From positions 1-15,666 of the forward strand of contig CAZEFK010000173.1 in NCBI GenBank assembly GCA_964511405.1: DNA of 15,666 nucleotides. The letters run 5' to 3'. Numbering within the stretch: the stretch's first letter is position 1; each line of letters starts with the position of its first letter. Shown one piece after another: positions 1 to 7,544 of the stretch. The notes below the pieces were generated by a model. That model ran no database searches. It saw only the letters and a program-made list of their open reading frames with translations, and was not told where the DNA came from. A program made the position numbers and the translations under genes. The stretch comes from CAZEFK01 sp964511405 (GTDB lineage: Bacteria; Pseudomonadota; Alphaproteobacteria; Elsterales; Elsteraceae).

Positions 1-98
1 CGGTTCGGAGGGCGGGGAGGCCAAACCTTCCCGACCCCTATCAGTTGGCTCGACGCCGGTATCAACAGGGACTATGTCGAGCTTGCCACCACGGCTGG

Positions 99-118
99 AT
101 CCCCGCCTTCGCGGGGAT
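99..118. repeat. REP-like dispersed palindrome upstream of pbpC
   Basis: An 8-bp perfect stem (ATCCCCGC at 99-106, GCGGGGAT at 111-118) closes a CTTC tetraloop. The core 'GGATCCCCGCCTTCGCGGGG' followed by ATGACGG matches a palindrome that is widely scattered between genes in proteobacterial genomes. When translated it yields the recurrent false peptide 'WIPAFAGMT' on one strand and 'VIPAKAGIQ' on the other. The short reading frame across it at 45-281 is therefore an artefact. It could act as a transcript-end hairpin for an upstream gene outside the window, but no T-tract follows. The rest of 1-277 shows a G-rich stretch around 186-208 and nothing I can assign. Confidence 0.7.
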
Positions 119-277
119 GACGGGCAAGACGGCCAAGCGGCTGATAATCCTCAGTGATCCGGGTTGTGTGAGCGCCGTAGCCGCAGGGGGAGGAGGGGCG
201 AAGGGGGGACTCCCGCCGGTCCGAGGCTTTCTTGAGCGGGTCAACCCGATCTCATCCTGCTCTCGTGGCGCAGCGCT

Positions 278-2560
278 GTGATGCTGACCGCTCCCGGGTG
301 GCGCATCGCTCGGTGGGCCGCCGGGCTCGTGGCTTTCGGGCTGGCGGCCGCCTATGTCGCCGCGGTCCTGGCGCGGGCGCATCTGGAGGCGCCCGACCCG
401 ACGCCCCTGCTGCTCGACCGGTCGGGGCGGTTCCTGGCGCAGTTCCCGGCGCCGCCGCGGGACGGCGTGCCCGTGCTGTACGGCTACTGGCGGCTGGACG
501 CCGTGCCCGACCGGGTGACCCAGGCGACGCTCGCGATCGAGGACCACCGCTTCTGGACGCATCCCGGCGTCGATGGCCTGGCGGTACTGCGCGCGGCCTG
601 GGGCCGGATCGGTGGGGGGACGCGGTCCGGCGCCTCGACCATCGCCATGCAGATCGCCCGGATGCAGTCGCCGGCGCCGCGGACCCTGGTCAACAAGCTG
701 CTGGAGGCGGGCACGGCGCTGGTCCTGACCCAGCGCTTCGAACGGCCGGCGCTGCTGCGCCACTATCTGCGGCTGGTGCCCTACGGCAATGGCAGCCACG
801 GCATCGCCCATGCTGCGCGCTGGTACCTGGACAAGCCGGTCGAGGACCTGAGCTGGGCCGAGGTCGCGCTGCTGGCCGCCATTCCGCAGGCGCCGGCGCG
901 CATGAACCTGTGGACGCCGGACGGCCTGGAGCGGGCGACGGCGCGCGGCCGGCGGATCCTGGCGGCGTTGGCGGCGCGCGGCCTGCTGGAGCCCGACGAT
1001 CTGGCGCTGGCCCAGGCGCAGCTCGCCGCGATCCGCCTGCCGGGGCGCAACCGCCGGCCTGATGCCATCGCCGCCGCGCTCCGTGTCCGCGACCTGATCG
1101 CCGCCGATCCCGCGGTCGCCGCCTTGGCCGAGCCGCGGATCCGCACGACGCTTGATCTGGACGTCCAGGCGACAGTCACCGGCATCGTCCGCGGCCAGCT
1201 CGCGACCTGGCGCGGCGCCGGCGCCGACCAGGCGGCGGTGCTGGTGGTCGACCGGTCCGATGGGGCGGTGCGGGCGGCCGTCGGCTCGGCCGACTATTTC
1301 GGCCGCCATGGCGGCGCCATCGACTTCACCCGCGCCTGGCGCTCGCCGGGCAGCACCCTGAAGCCGTTCATCTTCGCCCTGGGGCTGGAGCGCGGCGCGC
1401 TCGGCGCCGCCCACGTGCTGGCCGACCTGCCCGACGCCGCGGGCGGGGTGGCCAATGCCGACCATGCCTTCCTGGGGCCGCTGCTGCCGCGCCAGGCGCT
1501 GGCCAATTCGCGCAACGTGCCGGCGACCAACCTGGTGCGGCGGGTCGGCGTCGACCCGGTCTATCGCTTCCTGGCCGCGCTCGGCATCCACGACCAGCGG
1601 CGCCCGCCCAGCGACTACGGCCTGTCCATGGCGATCGGCGCGCTGCCGACCACCCTCGAGCGGCTGGTCCGGGCCTACACGGTGCTGGCCGACGACGGCC
1701 GCCTGGGCAGCCTCGCCTGGTACGACGGCCAGCCGCACCAGGCGCCGCGGCGCCTGCTGTCGCCCGAGATCGCGCGGCTGGTCACGCTGTTCCTGTCCGA
1801 TCCCATGGCGCGTTTGCCCAGCTTCCCGCGGCTGGGACCGCTGGAATACCCGTTCCCGGTGGCGCTCAAGACCGGCACCTCGCAGGGCGACCAGGATGCC
1901 TGGATCGTCGCCTATTCCGACCGGTGGCTGGTCGGCGCCTGGATGGGCCGGGTCGACACACCGTTCGTCACGGACCTCTCAGGCGCGCGCAGCGCCGGCC
2001 GCCTGGCCCGTGCGGTCCTGCTGGCGCTGCACGGCACCCGGCCGGGCGATCTCGGCGGCCGCGACTTCCCGCTGCCGGAGCGCTACCAGGCCGCCGAGAT
2101 CTGTACCCAGACCGGGCGCCGCAGCAGCGGCGGCTGCAGCCAGACCCTGCGTGAATATTTTCCGCCCGGCCATCTGCCCGACGCCGAGCCCGCCCAGCAC
2201 CGGCCGCCGGCGATCGACCGGCAGTTCGGCGACTGGGCGGCGGCCAATGGCCTGCCGATCGTGGCCGCATCAGCGCTGCCGTCCGACCGGCGGGTCGACG
2301 TGACCATCGTGTCGCCCGAATCCAACCTGCGCCTGTGGCGCAACCCGGACGCGCCGCCGGGGCTGGACAGTCTGATGCTGAAGGCGCACACGGCGCCGGG
2401 CGCGGCCCAGGTCGTCTGGTACGTCGACGGCCACCCCTACCAGACCGCCGAGCCCGATCATGCGATCCGCTGGCCGTTGGCCGCCGGGACCCACGAGATC
2501 CAGGCCCGCCTGGCGTTCCGGCCCGAGCGCTCCCGCCCGGTAATTGTAACGGTCGAGTGA
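278..2560 (+). CDS. pbpC: Penicillin-binding protein 1C (bifunctional transglycosylase/transpeptidase)
   Basis: This is a class A penicillin-binding protein that polymerises lipid II into glycan strands and carries a transpeptidase domain, anchored in the inner membrane and facing the periplasm. The 760-residue product is close to the roughly 770 residues usual for PBP1C. Seen in order: one N-terminal membrane segment (about 11-31); a GT51 glycosyltransferase domain with the catalytic Glu88 in IEDHRFWTHPGVD and GASTIAMQ at 118-125; a transpeptidase domain with S359-TLK, S411-R-N413 and K531-TG; and a C-terminal PBP_C/BiPBP_C beta domain from about 672 to the end. The C-terminal domain and the GT sequence signature point to PbpC rather than PBP1A or 1B. 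All catalytic motifs are intact. The start is GTG278 or the adjacent ATG281; neither has a strong Shine-Dalgarno sequence. In many genomes pbpC follows an alpha-2-macroglobulin gene; if present here it would lie left of the window, and none follows downstream. Confidence 0.95.
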   Translation: MMLTAPGWRIARWAAGLVAFGLAAAYVAAVLARAHLEAPDPTPLLLDRSGRFLAQFPAPPRDGVPVLYGYWRLDAVPDRVTQATLAIEDHRFWTHPGVDGLAVLRAAWGRIGGGTRSGASTIAMQIARMQSPAPRTLVNKLLEAGTALVLTQRFERPALLRHYLRLVPYGNGSHGIAHAARWYLDKPVEDLSWAEVALLAAIPQAPARMNLWTPDGLERATARGRRILAALAARGLLEPDDLALAQAQLAAIRLPGRNRRPDAIAAALRVRDLIAADPAVAALAEPRIRTTLDLDVQATVTGIVRGQLATWRGAGADQAAVLVVDRSDGAVRAAVGSADYFGRHGGAIDFTRAWRSPGSTLKPFIFALGLERGALGAAHVLADLPDAAGGVANADHAFLGPLLPRQALANSRNVPATNLVRRVGVDPVYRFLAALGIHDQRRPPSDYGLSMAIGALPTTLERLVRAYTVLADDGRLGSLAWYDGQPHQAPRRLLSPEIARLVTLFLSDPMARLPSFPRLGPLEYPFPVALKTGTSQGDQDAWIVAYSDRWLVGAWMGRVDTPFVTDLSGARSAGRLARAVLLALHGTRPGDLGGRDFPLPERYQAAEICTQTGRRSSGGCSQTLREYFPPGHLPDAEPAQHRPPAIDRQFGDWAAANGLPIVAASALPSDRRVDVTIVSPESNLRLWRNPDAPPGLDSLMLKAHTAPGAAQVVWYVDGHPYQTAEPDHAIRWPLAAGTHEIQARLAFRPERSRPVIVTVE

Positions 2561-2630
2561 TATCCAGCGGGGCGACACGATCGGCTCAGGTCGCCATGTA
2601 CGGATTTCCGATCAATACTGCTTGGCATGA

Positions 2631-2639
2631 TGTTAGAAT
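2631..2639 (+). promoter_or_regulatory. Possible extended -10 promoter element before the c-di-GMP gene
   Basis: TGTTAGAAT reads as an extended -10 (TGn plus TAGAAT, 5 of 6 matches to TATAAT). It lies inside an AT-richer island (about 2600-2640) in the 218-bp gap between pbpC and the GGDEF/EAL gene, and would give a leader of roughly 130 nt. No convincing -35 hexamer sits at 16-18 bp, so the call rests on the -10 and base composition only. The overlapping TTGGCA at 2622-2627 resembles the -24 half of a sigma-54 promoter, but the -12 GC is missing. Confidence 0.25.
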
Positions 2640-2778
2640 CCCTGCCGATGCGATGACCGGCCGGCTGGCCAAAGGGTTCGGGTGCGGTTTGCGGTGACGA
2701 GGCGCTGATGCGGGGAGAGGAGCGGCCGGAGCGAGGCGCGGCAGCTGGTCGCGGCGTGCCTGCGATGGGTGCCGTGCC

Positions 2779-5268
2779 GTGACCATGGGCAGCGGCCTGG
2801 GCGGCAGCCGCATCCTGGTCGCGGATCCGCGCGCCGGCCGGCGCGAAGCGCTGGCGCAGGTCCTGCGCAACGCCGGCTGCGCGGCCGTCGACATGGCGGC
2901 CGATGTCGCCGATGACGCCGGCCGCGCCGCCGACGCCATCGTCATCGACGCCGCGCTGTTCGAGCGCAGTGACCGGCGTCCCTGGGCCGCCGCCGATCGG
3001 CCGCCGCTTCTGATCCTCGCCGATGCCGATGAGCTGGCGACCGCCGGCCGCGATCTCGCCGATGCGGCCGACGACGTCCTGGTGTGGCCGGTTCCCGACT
3101 GGGTGCTGGTGCGCCGGCTGACGATGGTGCTGGAGCATCGCGCATTCCGGCAGGCCGTTCGCGAGCGCGAAGCGGCGCTGGCGGAGATGAGCCGCTCGGA
3201 GGAGCGCTATGCGCTCGCCGCCAGCGCCTCCACCGACGGCATCTTCGACTGGGACACTCGGACCGACCGGGTCCATTACTCGGCGCGCTGGTGCGAGACC
3301 CTGGGCCTGGACCCCACGGCCGTCGACGACGCGCCCGCGGTGTGGCTGGACCGGGTGCACCCCGAGGACCTGATCTGGCTGCAGGCGACCCTCGAAGCCC
3401 AGATGGGCCACGAGAATCGGCCGTTCCAGATCGAGTACCGGATGGAGGATGTCGAAGGGCGGGAACGCTGGATGCTGTGCCGCGGCATCGCGGTCGCCAA
3501 CGCCGACGGCGATGTGGTGCGCATCGTCGGGGCCCAGTCGGACGTCACCGCCCGCAAGCGCGCCGAGGAGGAGCTGCGCCGGAGCGAGGAGCGCTACGCG
3601 CTGTCGGCGCGGGGCGCCAATGACGGGCTGTGGGATTGGTCGATCTCGTCCAGCGCCGTCTACTATTCGGAACGCTGGAAGGCGATCATCGGGCTCGAGG
3701 ACACGCCCATGGTCGGCGACCTGGGCGATTGGCTGGACCGCGTGCTGCCCGAGGATCGGCCGGAGCTGGAGGCGGCGCTGACGGCCCATGTCGCCGGGCA
3801 CACCGACCATATCGGCCACGAGTTCCGGATGTACCACCGCGACGGCTCGGTGCTGTGGCTGCTGGTGCGCGGCGTCGCCGTGCGCGACGCGACCGGCGAC
3901 GCGCTGCGCGTGGCCGGGTCGATGACCGACATCACCGCGCGCAAGCGGGCCGAGATCCAGCTGTCGCACGACGCCTTCCATGATGGCCTGACCGGCCTGC
4001 CGAACCGGGCGCTGTTCATGGATCGCATCCATCAGAGCCTGCAGCGGTTCAAGGCCACGCCCAGCCGCCAGTTCGCGGTGCTGCTGTTCGCGCTCGACCG
4101 CTTCAAGACAGTCAATGACAGCCTGGGGCCGCTGGTCGGCGACCGCTTGCTGGTCGAGGTCGGGCGGCGGCTGGACCAGGCGCGGCGCCCTTCGGATACG
4201 GTGGCCCGGATCGGCGGCGACGAGTTCGGCGTCCTGGTCGAGGACGAGCCCGAGGTGGCGATTGCCGAGGCCACCCGCCTCGGCGTCGTGATCGCCGAGC
4301 CGATCACGCTGAGCGGCCATGAGGTCAGCGTCACCGCGTCGATCGGCGTTTCGGTCATGGGCCCCGGCTACAGCAGCCGCGACGAGCTGCTGCGCGACGC
4401 CAGCCTGGCCGCCTATCGCGCCAAGTCGGCCGGCCGGCATCGGGTCGAGGTGTTCGACGACGCCCTGCGCGAGCGCGCAGTCAAGATGCTGCGGCTCGAG
4501 ACCGACCTGCGCAATGCGCTCGACCAGCAGCAGCTCAAGGTGTTCTTCCAACCGATCGTCGAGCTGAGCACGGCCGCCGTGGCCGGATTTGAAGCGCTGC
4601 TGCGCTGGCGCCATCCGGTGCGTGGCCTGGTTTCGCCGGCCGACTTCATCCCGCTGGCCGAGGAGACCGGGCTGATCGTCCCCGTCGGCCGCTGGGTGCT
4701 GCTGGAATCCTGCCGGCAGCTTGCGGCCTGGAACCGCAACCGCGCCGCCGGTGCCAAGCCGGTGTTCATGAGCGTCAACATCTCCGGCGTCCAATTCAAG
4801 GAGGACGACGTCGTCCGCCTGGTCGACGACGTGCTGGTCGAGACCGGCATCGAGCCGTCGCTGTTGAAGTGCGAGATCACGGAAAGCCTGCTGCTGGACG
4901 ATCCGGCGCGCGCCCAGGCGATCATCCGCAACATCCGCGACCTGCGGGTGCAGGTGTCGCTGGACGACTTCGGGACCGGCTACTCGTCGCTCAGCTATCT
5001 GCACCGGTTCGAGTTCGACGTCCTCAAGATCGACCAGTCCTTCGTGCGCGGGGCCTCGGAGCGGCAGAACGAGATCGTCAAGATCATCGCGCTCCTGGCC
5101 CGGTCGCTGGGCCTGGGCGTGGTGGTCGAGGGCATCGAGAGCGACGTCGAGCTGCGCACCGTGCGCTCGCTCGGCTGCCAGTACGGCCAGGGCTACCTGT
5201 TCGGCCGGCCGATGCCGGCCGAGGACTTCGACCCGCTGTCGCTGGAGCCGATGCTCAAGGTGTCGTGA
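2779..5268 (+). CDS. Pseudo-receiver-PAS-PAS-GGDEF-EAL cyclic-di-GMP protein, predicted phosphodiesterase
   Basis: A cytoplasmic signalling protein of 829 residues predicted to adjust c-di-GMP levels and so motility or biofilm behaviour. Domains seen: a receiver-like N-terminus (about 11-118); PAS/PAC repeats at about 140-262 and 268-392, each starting from a similar RSEERYAL sequence and ending in D[VI]TARKRAE; GGDEF (about 398-555) with GGDEF at 479-483 and an RPSD inhibitory-site motif five residues before it; EAL (about 570-820). The EAL domain keeps E605-AL, SVNIS, EITES, DDFGTGYSS, LKIDQSF, VVEGIE and QGYLFGRP, so it looks active. In the GGDEF domain the usual DLDRFK reads ALDRFK (Ala438), removing a metal-binding Asp, so cyclase activity is doubtful. 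The receiver is degenerate: ADP instead of the acidic DD pair and WP instead of KP. There is no membrane segment. The start is GTG2779 or ATG2785; neither has a clear ribosome site at normal distance. It stands alone between pbpC and a pseudogene, so its input signal is not suggested by context. Confidence 0.92.
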   Translation: MTMGSGLGGSRILVADPRAGRREALAQVLRNAGCAAVDMAADVADDAGRAADAIVIDAALFERSDRRPWAAADRPPLLILADADELATAGRDLADAADDVLVWPVPDWVLVRRLTMVLEHRAFRQAVREREAALAEMSRSEERYALAASASTDGIFDWDTRTDRVHYSARWCETLGLDPTAVDDAPAVWLDRVHPEDLIWLQATLEAQMGHENRPFQIEYRMEDVEGRERWMLCRGIAVANADGDVVRIVGAQSDVTARKRAEEELRRSEERYALSARGANDGLWDWSISSSAVYYSERWKAIIGLEDTPMVGDLGDWLDRVLPEDRPELEAALTAHVAGHTDHIGHEFRMYHRDGSVLWLLVRGVAVRDATGDALRVAGSMTDITARKRAEIQLSHDAFHDGLTGLPNRALFMDRIHQSLQRFKATPSRQFAVLLFALDRFKTVNDSLGPLVGDRLLVEVGRRLDQARRPSDTVARIGGDEFGVLVEDEPEVAIAEATRLGVVIAEPITLSGHEVSVTASIGVSVMGPGYSSRDELLRDASLAAYRAKSAGRHRVEVFDDALRERAVKMLRLETDLRNALDQQQLKVFFQPIVELSTAAVAGFEALLRWRHPVRGLVSPADFIPLAEETGLIVPVGRWVLLESCRQLAAWNRNRAAGAKPVFMSVNISGVQFKEDDVVRLVDDVLVETGIEPSLLKCEITESLLLDDPARAQAIIRNIRDLRVQVSLDDFGTGYSSLSYLHRFEFDVLKIDQSFVRGASERQNEIVKIIALLARSLGLGVVVEGIESDVELRTVRSLGCQYGQGYLFGRPMPAEDFDPLSLEPMLKVS

Positions 5269-5310
5269 GGCCCACCCGGTTCTCCTGATCGGTGCGGGAC
5301 AGGGACTTTC

Positions 5311-5550
5311 ATGAGTTCAGTGCGTTGGACCGTCGCCGTCTCGGCCGATACCGACCAGTCGGTTCGCTCTTTTCTTGCGGAACAGGGGCGGCAGGGCGAT
5401 AGCGACCTTTAGCACTTCATTGAGGAAGCGGTTAAGGCGCATATCCTCGACCTGACCGCCGGGCAGGCGAAGGCCGCCAATGCCAATATCAGCGAAGACG
5501 ACCTTGCCGCGGCCGTCGACGAAGCGGTTGCGTGGGCGCGCAAGCGCTGA
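5311..5550 (+). pseudogene. Decayed ribbon-helix-helix antitoxin gene (in-frame TAG)
   Basis: Reading through one TAG at 5410-5412 gives a 78-residue product beginning MSSVRWTVAVS and ending EAVAWARKR. This resembles the small RHH antitoxin-type proteins (XACb0070-like, by memory) that regulate a PIN-type toxin. The start at ATG5311 has a good ribosome site (AGGGA, 5301-5305). The interrupted piece reads GDSDL*HFIEEAVKAHI, where relatives as I recall them have a GDLSRF-like segment; Ser TCG to TAG is a single base change. The coding frame is otherwise intact on both sides. Codons are less GC-rich than in the neighbours (AGT, TTT, CTT, AAT, ATT appear), consistent with transfer. The upstream fragment alone would be 33 residues and would carry the beta-strand but not the full helix pair, so it is probably non-functional. 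The remainder of the 5269-5598 gap holds no other gene. Confidence 0.7.
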
Positions 5551-5585
5551 TGCGCGTACTTAGCGCTCCTATTCACCTCACAGCC
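5550..5585 (+). pseudogene. Possible 5' stub of the cognate toxin gene
   Basis: The antitoxin stop TGA overlaps an ATG (TGATG, ATG at 5550-5552), the usual coupling in antitoxin-toxin pairs. The frame starts MRVLSAPIHLTA and then runs into the inverted duplication at 5586, ending at TGA 5610-5612. PIN-domain toxins often begin MRVVLDTN, so the first three codons fit, but nothing after them does. At most this is the first few codons of a deleted toxin; it may equally be chance. Confidence 0.25.
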
Positions 5586-5625
5586 CTGCAGGCACCGGTC
5601 ACGGCGCCGTGACCGGCGCCTGCAG
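5586..5625. repeat. 40-bp near-perfect inverted repeat overlapping the sppA stop codon
   Basis: Two 20-bp arms (5586-5605 and 5606-5625) are reverse complements with one mismatch (A5594 opposite C5617) and no loop. The right arm encodes the last residues of SppA (LQAPVTAP and stop, minus strand). The left arm therefore encodes the same LQAPVTAP-stop on the plus strand. It could end transcription from either side as a strong hairpin, but neither strand has a T-tract after it. A quasi-palindrome arising from inverted duplication of the sppA 3' end is the simplest description. Confidence 0.85.
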
Positions 5626-7356
5626 CCGGCCGGCCTCCAGGTCGGCCATCAGCGGCAGCAGCACGTGGCTGGCCCGCGCCCACAACGCCACGGCGCCGTC
5701 CATGGCCGAGACGCCGTCGACCACGCGCAGCGCGCGGCTGACTGCGCCTTGCGGCTCCGGCAGCACCTTGAAGCGGACGGGCCGGTCGGCGGGCAGCTTG
5801 GCCAGGTCGCGCGCCAGCTTGACCGCATCGTCCAGGCCGCCGACCGCATCGACCAGGCCATTGGCGGCGGCCTGGCGCCCGGTCCAGACCCGGCCGCGGG
5901 CGAGGTCGTCCATGCGGGCCGGCGGAATCCGGCGGTCGCTGGCGGCACGGCCGGCGAAGTCGGCATAGGTGCGGTCGAGCGAGGCCTCGAAGTGCTGCTG
6001 CTCGTCCTGGGTCCAGTCCAGGTTCGGGCTGTCCATGGCGGCGTGGGCGCCGGCCTGCAGGCGGTCCCAGCTGACGCCCAGCTTCGACCACAGCTCGGTC
6101 AGGACGAACTTGCCGCCGAACACGCCGATCGACCCAGTGAGCGTGCCGGGCTCGGCGACGATGCGGTCGGCCCCCATGGCGGCGAAGTAACCGCCCGAGG
6201 CCGCCAGCGCGCCCATGGACACGACCACCGGCTTGCCGGCCGAGCGCGCCCGCGCCACGGCGCGCCAGATGGTGTCCGAGGCGGTGTAGGAGCCGCCGGG
6301 GCTGTCGATTCGGAACACGATCGCGCGCACGTCGCGGTCGGCGATCGCGCGGTCGAAGGCCCGCAGCGTCCGGACCGCGGTGAAGCTGTCGCTGCGCCCG
6401 AGCACGCCGTCGTCGACGCTGCCCCGGATCACGGGACCCACGCCATAGATCAGGCCGATGGCCGGCGCATCCGCGGGCGGTTCCGGCGCGGCCGCGGCAT
6501 AGCGGTTGAACGCCAGGGTCGGCGCGCTGTCGGCGACGCGCCGGCGGGCGGCGTCCTCGGCCTGGTCGACATAGCCGATCTGATCGATCAGCCCGGCGCT
6601 GCGGGCGGCCTCGGCGGCCAGCGGCGACTGGTCCCCCAGCGCGCGCACGCGATCCTCGGCCAGATGGCGGTCGCCGGCGATATCGTGCACCAGCTGGCCG
6701 TAGAGGTCGGCCACGACGCCGCCCAGGTTCTGCTTGACCGGCTGTGGGTAGCCGGTCTGGTAGAAGCTGTCGACGCCACCCTTGTATTCCCAGCGCTCGT
6801 CGAAGCGCGGGGCGACGCCGATCGTGTGCAGCAGGTCGGGGAAGAACGGGCGTTCGAGGTCGAACCCCACGGGCCCGATCTCGCCGGAGGGCTGCATCCA
6901 CACCTGGTCGAAGGCGCTGGCCAGGTAGTAGGCCTGGCCACCGGCCTCGGCGAAGCTGGCGGCGAAGGCGACCGCCGACTTGCCGGCGGCGCGGAAGCGC
7001 CTGACCGCGTCGCGCAGCTCCTGGGCCGTGGCGACGCCCGGGCGGACATTGCTCATGTCGACGAACAGGCCGCCGACCCGCGGGTCGGCGGCGGCCCGGT
7101 CCAGGGCCTCGACCAGCTGCCGGATGGTGGTGCGGTTGCCGTCCAGGAAGCGCTGCACCGGATCGTTGCCGGGGCCGTCGGTGACGCTGGCCGGCAGGGT
7201 CAGGCGCAGCACCGTATGCTCGGCCACCGCGACCGGCTGCGGGCCGCCCAGCCGGCGCAGGTGCTGCACGCCCCACCACACCGCGCTGCCCAGCAGGGCG
7301 GCGAAGAGGACCGCCACCACGCCGATCACGGCGAACAGGCGAACGATGAAGCGCAT
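5599..7356 (-). CDS. sppA: Signal peptide peptidase SppA, 67K long form
   Basis: A membrane-bound serine protease (peptidase family S49) that degrades signal peptides left after secretion; the long form carries tandem S49 domains. The 585-residue product has an N-terminal membrane anchor (about 4-29) followed by a periplasmic body. The expected Ser/Lys dyad is split over the two halves as in the E. coli enzyme: Lys192 in WEYKGGVDSF in the first half and Ser387 in MGALAASGGYF in the second. Their spacing of 195 is close to the 200 in E. coli. FRIDSPGGSYTAS (348-360) and GTLTGSIGVFGGKF are further S49 signatures. The start ATG (complement of 7354-7356) has GGGAG seven nucleotides upstream (7364-7368 on the plus strand). 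The gene is divergent from ppa with a 188-bp gap. Its stop codon lies inside the 40-bp inverted repeat, so the last nine codons are duplicated in mirror form just beyond the gene. Confidence 0.95.
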   Translation of the reverse strand: MRFIVRLFAVIGVVAVLFAALLGSAVWWGVQHLRRLGGPQPVAVAEHTVLRLTLPASVTDGPGNDPVQRFLDGNRTTIRQLVEALDRAAADPRVGGLFVDMSNVRPGVATAQELRDAVRRFRAAGKSAVAFAASFAEAGGQAYYLASAFDQVWMQPSGEIGPVGFDLERPFFPDLLHTIGVAPRFDERWEYKGGVDSFYQTGYPQPVKQNLGGVVADLYGQLVHDIAGDRHLAEDRVRALGDQSPLAAEAARSAGLIDQIGYVDQAEDAARRRVADSAPTLAFNRYAAAAPEPPADAPAIGLIYGVGPVIRGSVDDGVLGRSDSFTAVRTLRAFDRAIADRDVRAIVFRIDSPGGSYTASDTIWRAVARARSAGKPVVVSMGALAASGGYFAAMGADRIVAEPGTLTGSIGVFGGKFVLTELWSKLGVSWDRLQAGAHAAMDSPNLDWTQDEQQHFEASLDRTYADFAGRAASDRRIPPARMDDLARGRVWTGRQAAANGLVDAVGGLDDAVKLARDLAKLPADRPVRFKVLPEPQGAVSRALRVVDGVSAMDGAVALWARASHVLLPLMADLEAGRLQAPVTAP

Positions 7357-7470
7357 GGCAGGGCTCCCGGGACGTCTCTCGCTGGGCGATGAGGTAACGC
7401 GGCTTGGGGCCGGGCGCTACCGCGGGATTTCTCGGGTGTCGGGATTTTCGGGGGGCGGCGACAACACGCC

Positions 7471-7499
7471 TTTACGGCGACCGCGCGGCTGGGCTAGAT
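7471..7499 (+). promoter_or_regulatory. Candidate housekeeping promoter for ppa
   Basis: TTTACG (7471-7476), 17 bp, then CTAGAT (7494-7499) resembles the alphaproteobacterial sigma-70 pattern (CTTGAC and CTATAT-like boxes), with one mismatch in the core of each box. Transcription would begin about 40 nt before the ppa ATG. It is placed in the sppA-ppa divergent gap, the only space available for a ppa promoter. No clear matching promoter for sppA on the opposite strand was found. Confidence 0.45.
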
Positions 7500-7544
7500 C
7501 CCCGGGCCCGGCAACGGGATCCCAAAAATCGAAGGCGAAGCCTC

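Noticed and set aside
45..281. Short + strand reading frame containing HGWIPAFAGMT
   Set aside because: It is a translation of the dispersed palindrome at 99-118; this peptide is a well-known false product, and the frame overlaps the pbpC start.
62..1738. 558-codon minus-strand frame opposite pbpC
   Set aside because: Low-complexity Arg/Gln/Gly/Ala-rich product with no recognisable motif, typical of the antisense of a GC-rich gene; the plus strand encodes a complete PBP1C.
2458..5004. 848-codon minus-strand frame opposite the GGDEF/EAL gene
   Set aside because: Composition typical of an antisense shadow (many His, Gln, Asp, Arg), no domain, and the opposite strand has four clear domains in one frame.
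5665..7392. 575-codon plus-strand frame opposite sppA
   Set aside because: Shadow of sppA in the complementary frame; no motifs, while SppA has both catalytic residues and a membrane anchor.
7404..7544. In-frame N-terminal extension of ppa
   Set aside because: It would cross the likely promoter, lacks a family match, and ATG7545 gives the normal length and N-terminus.
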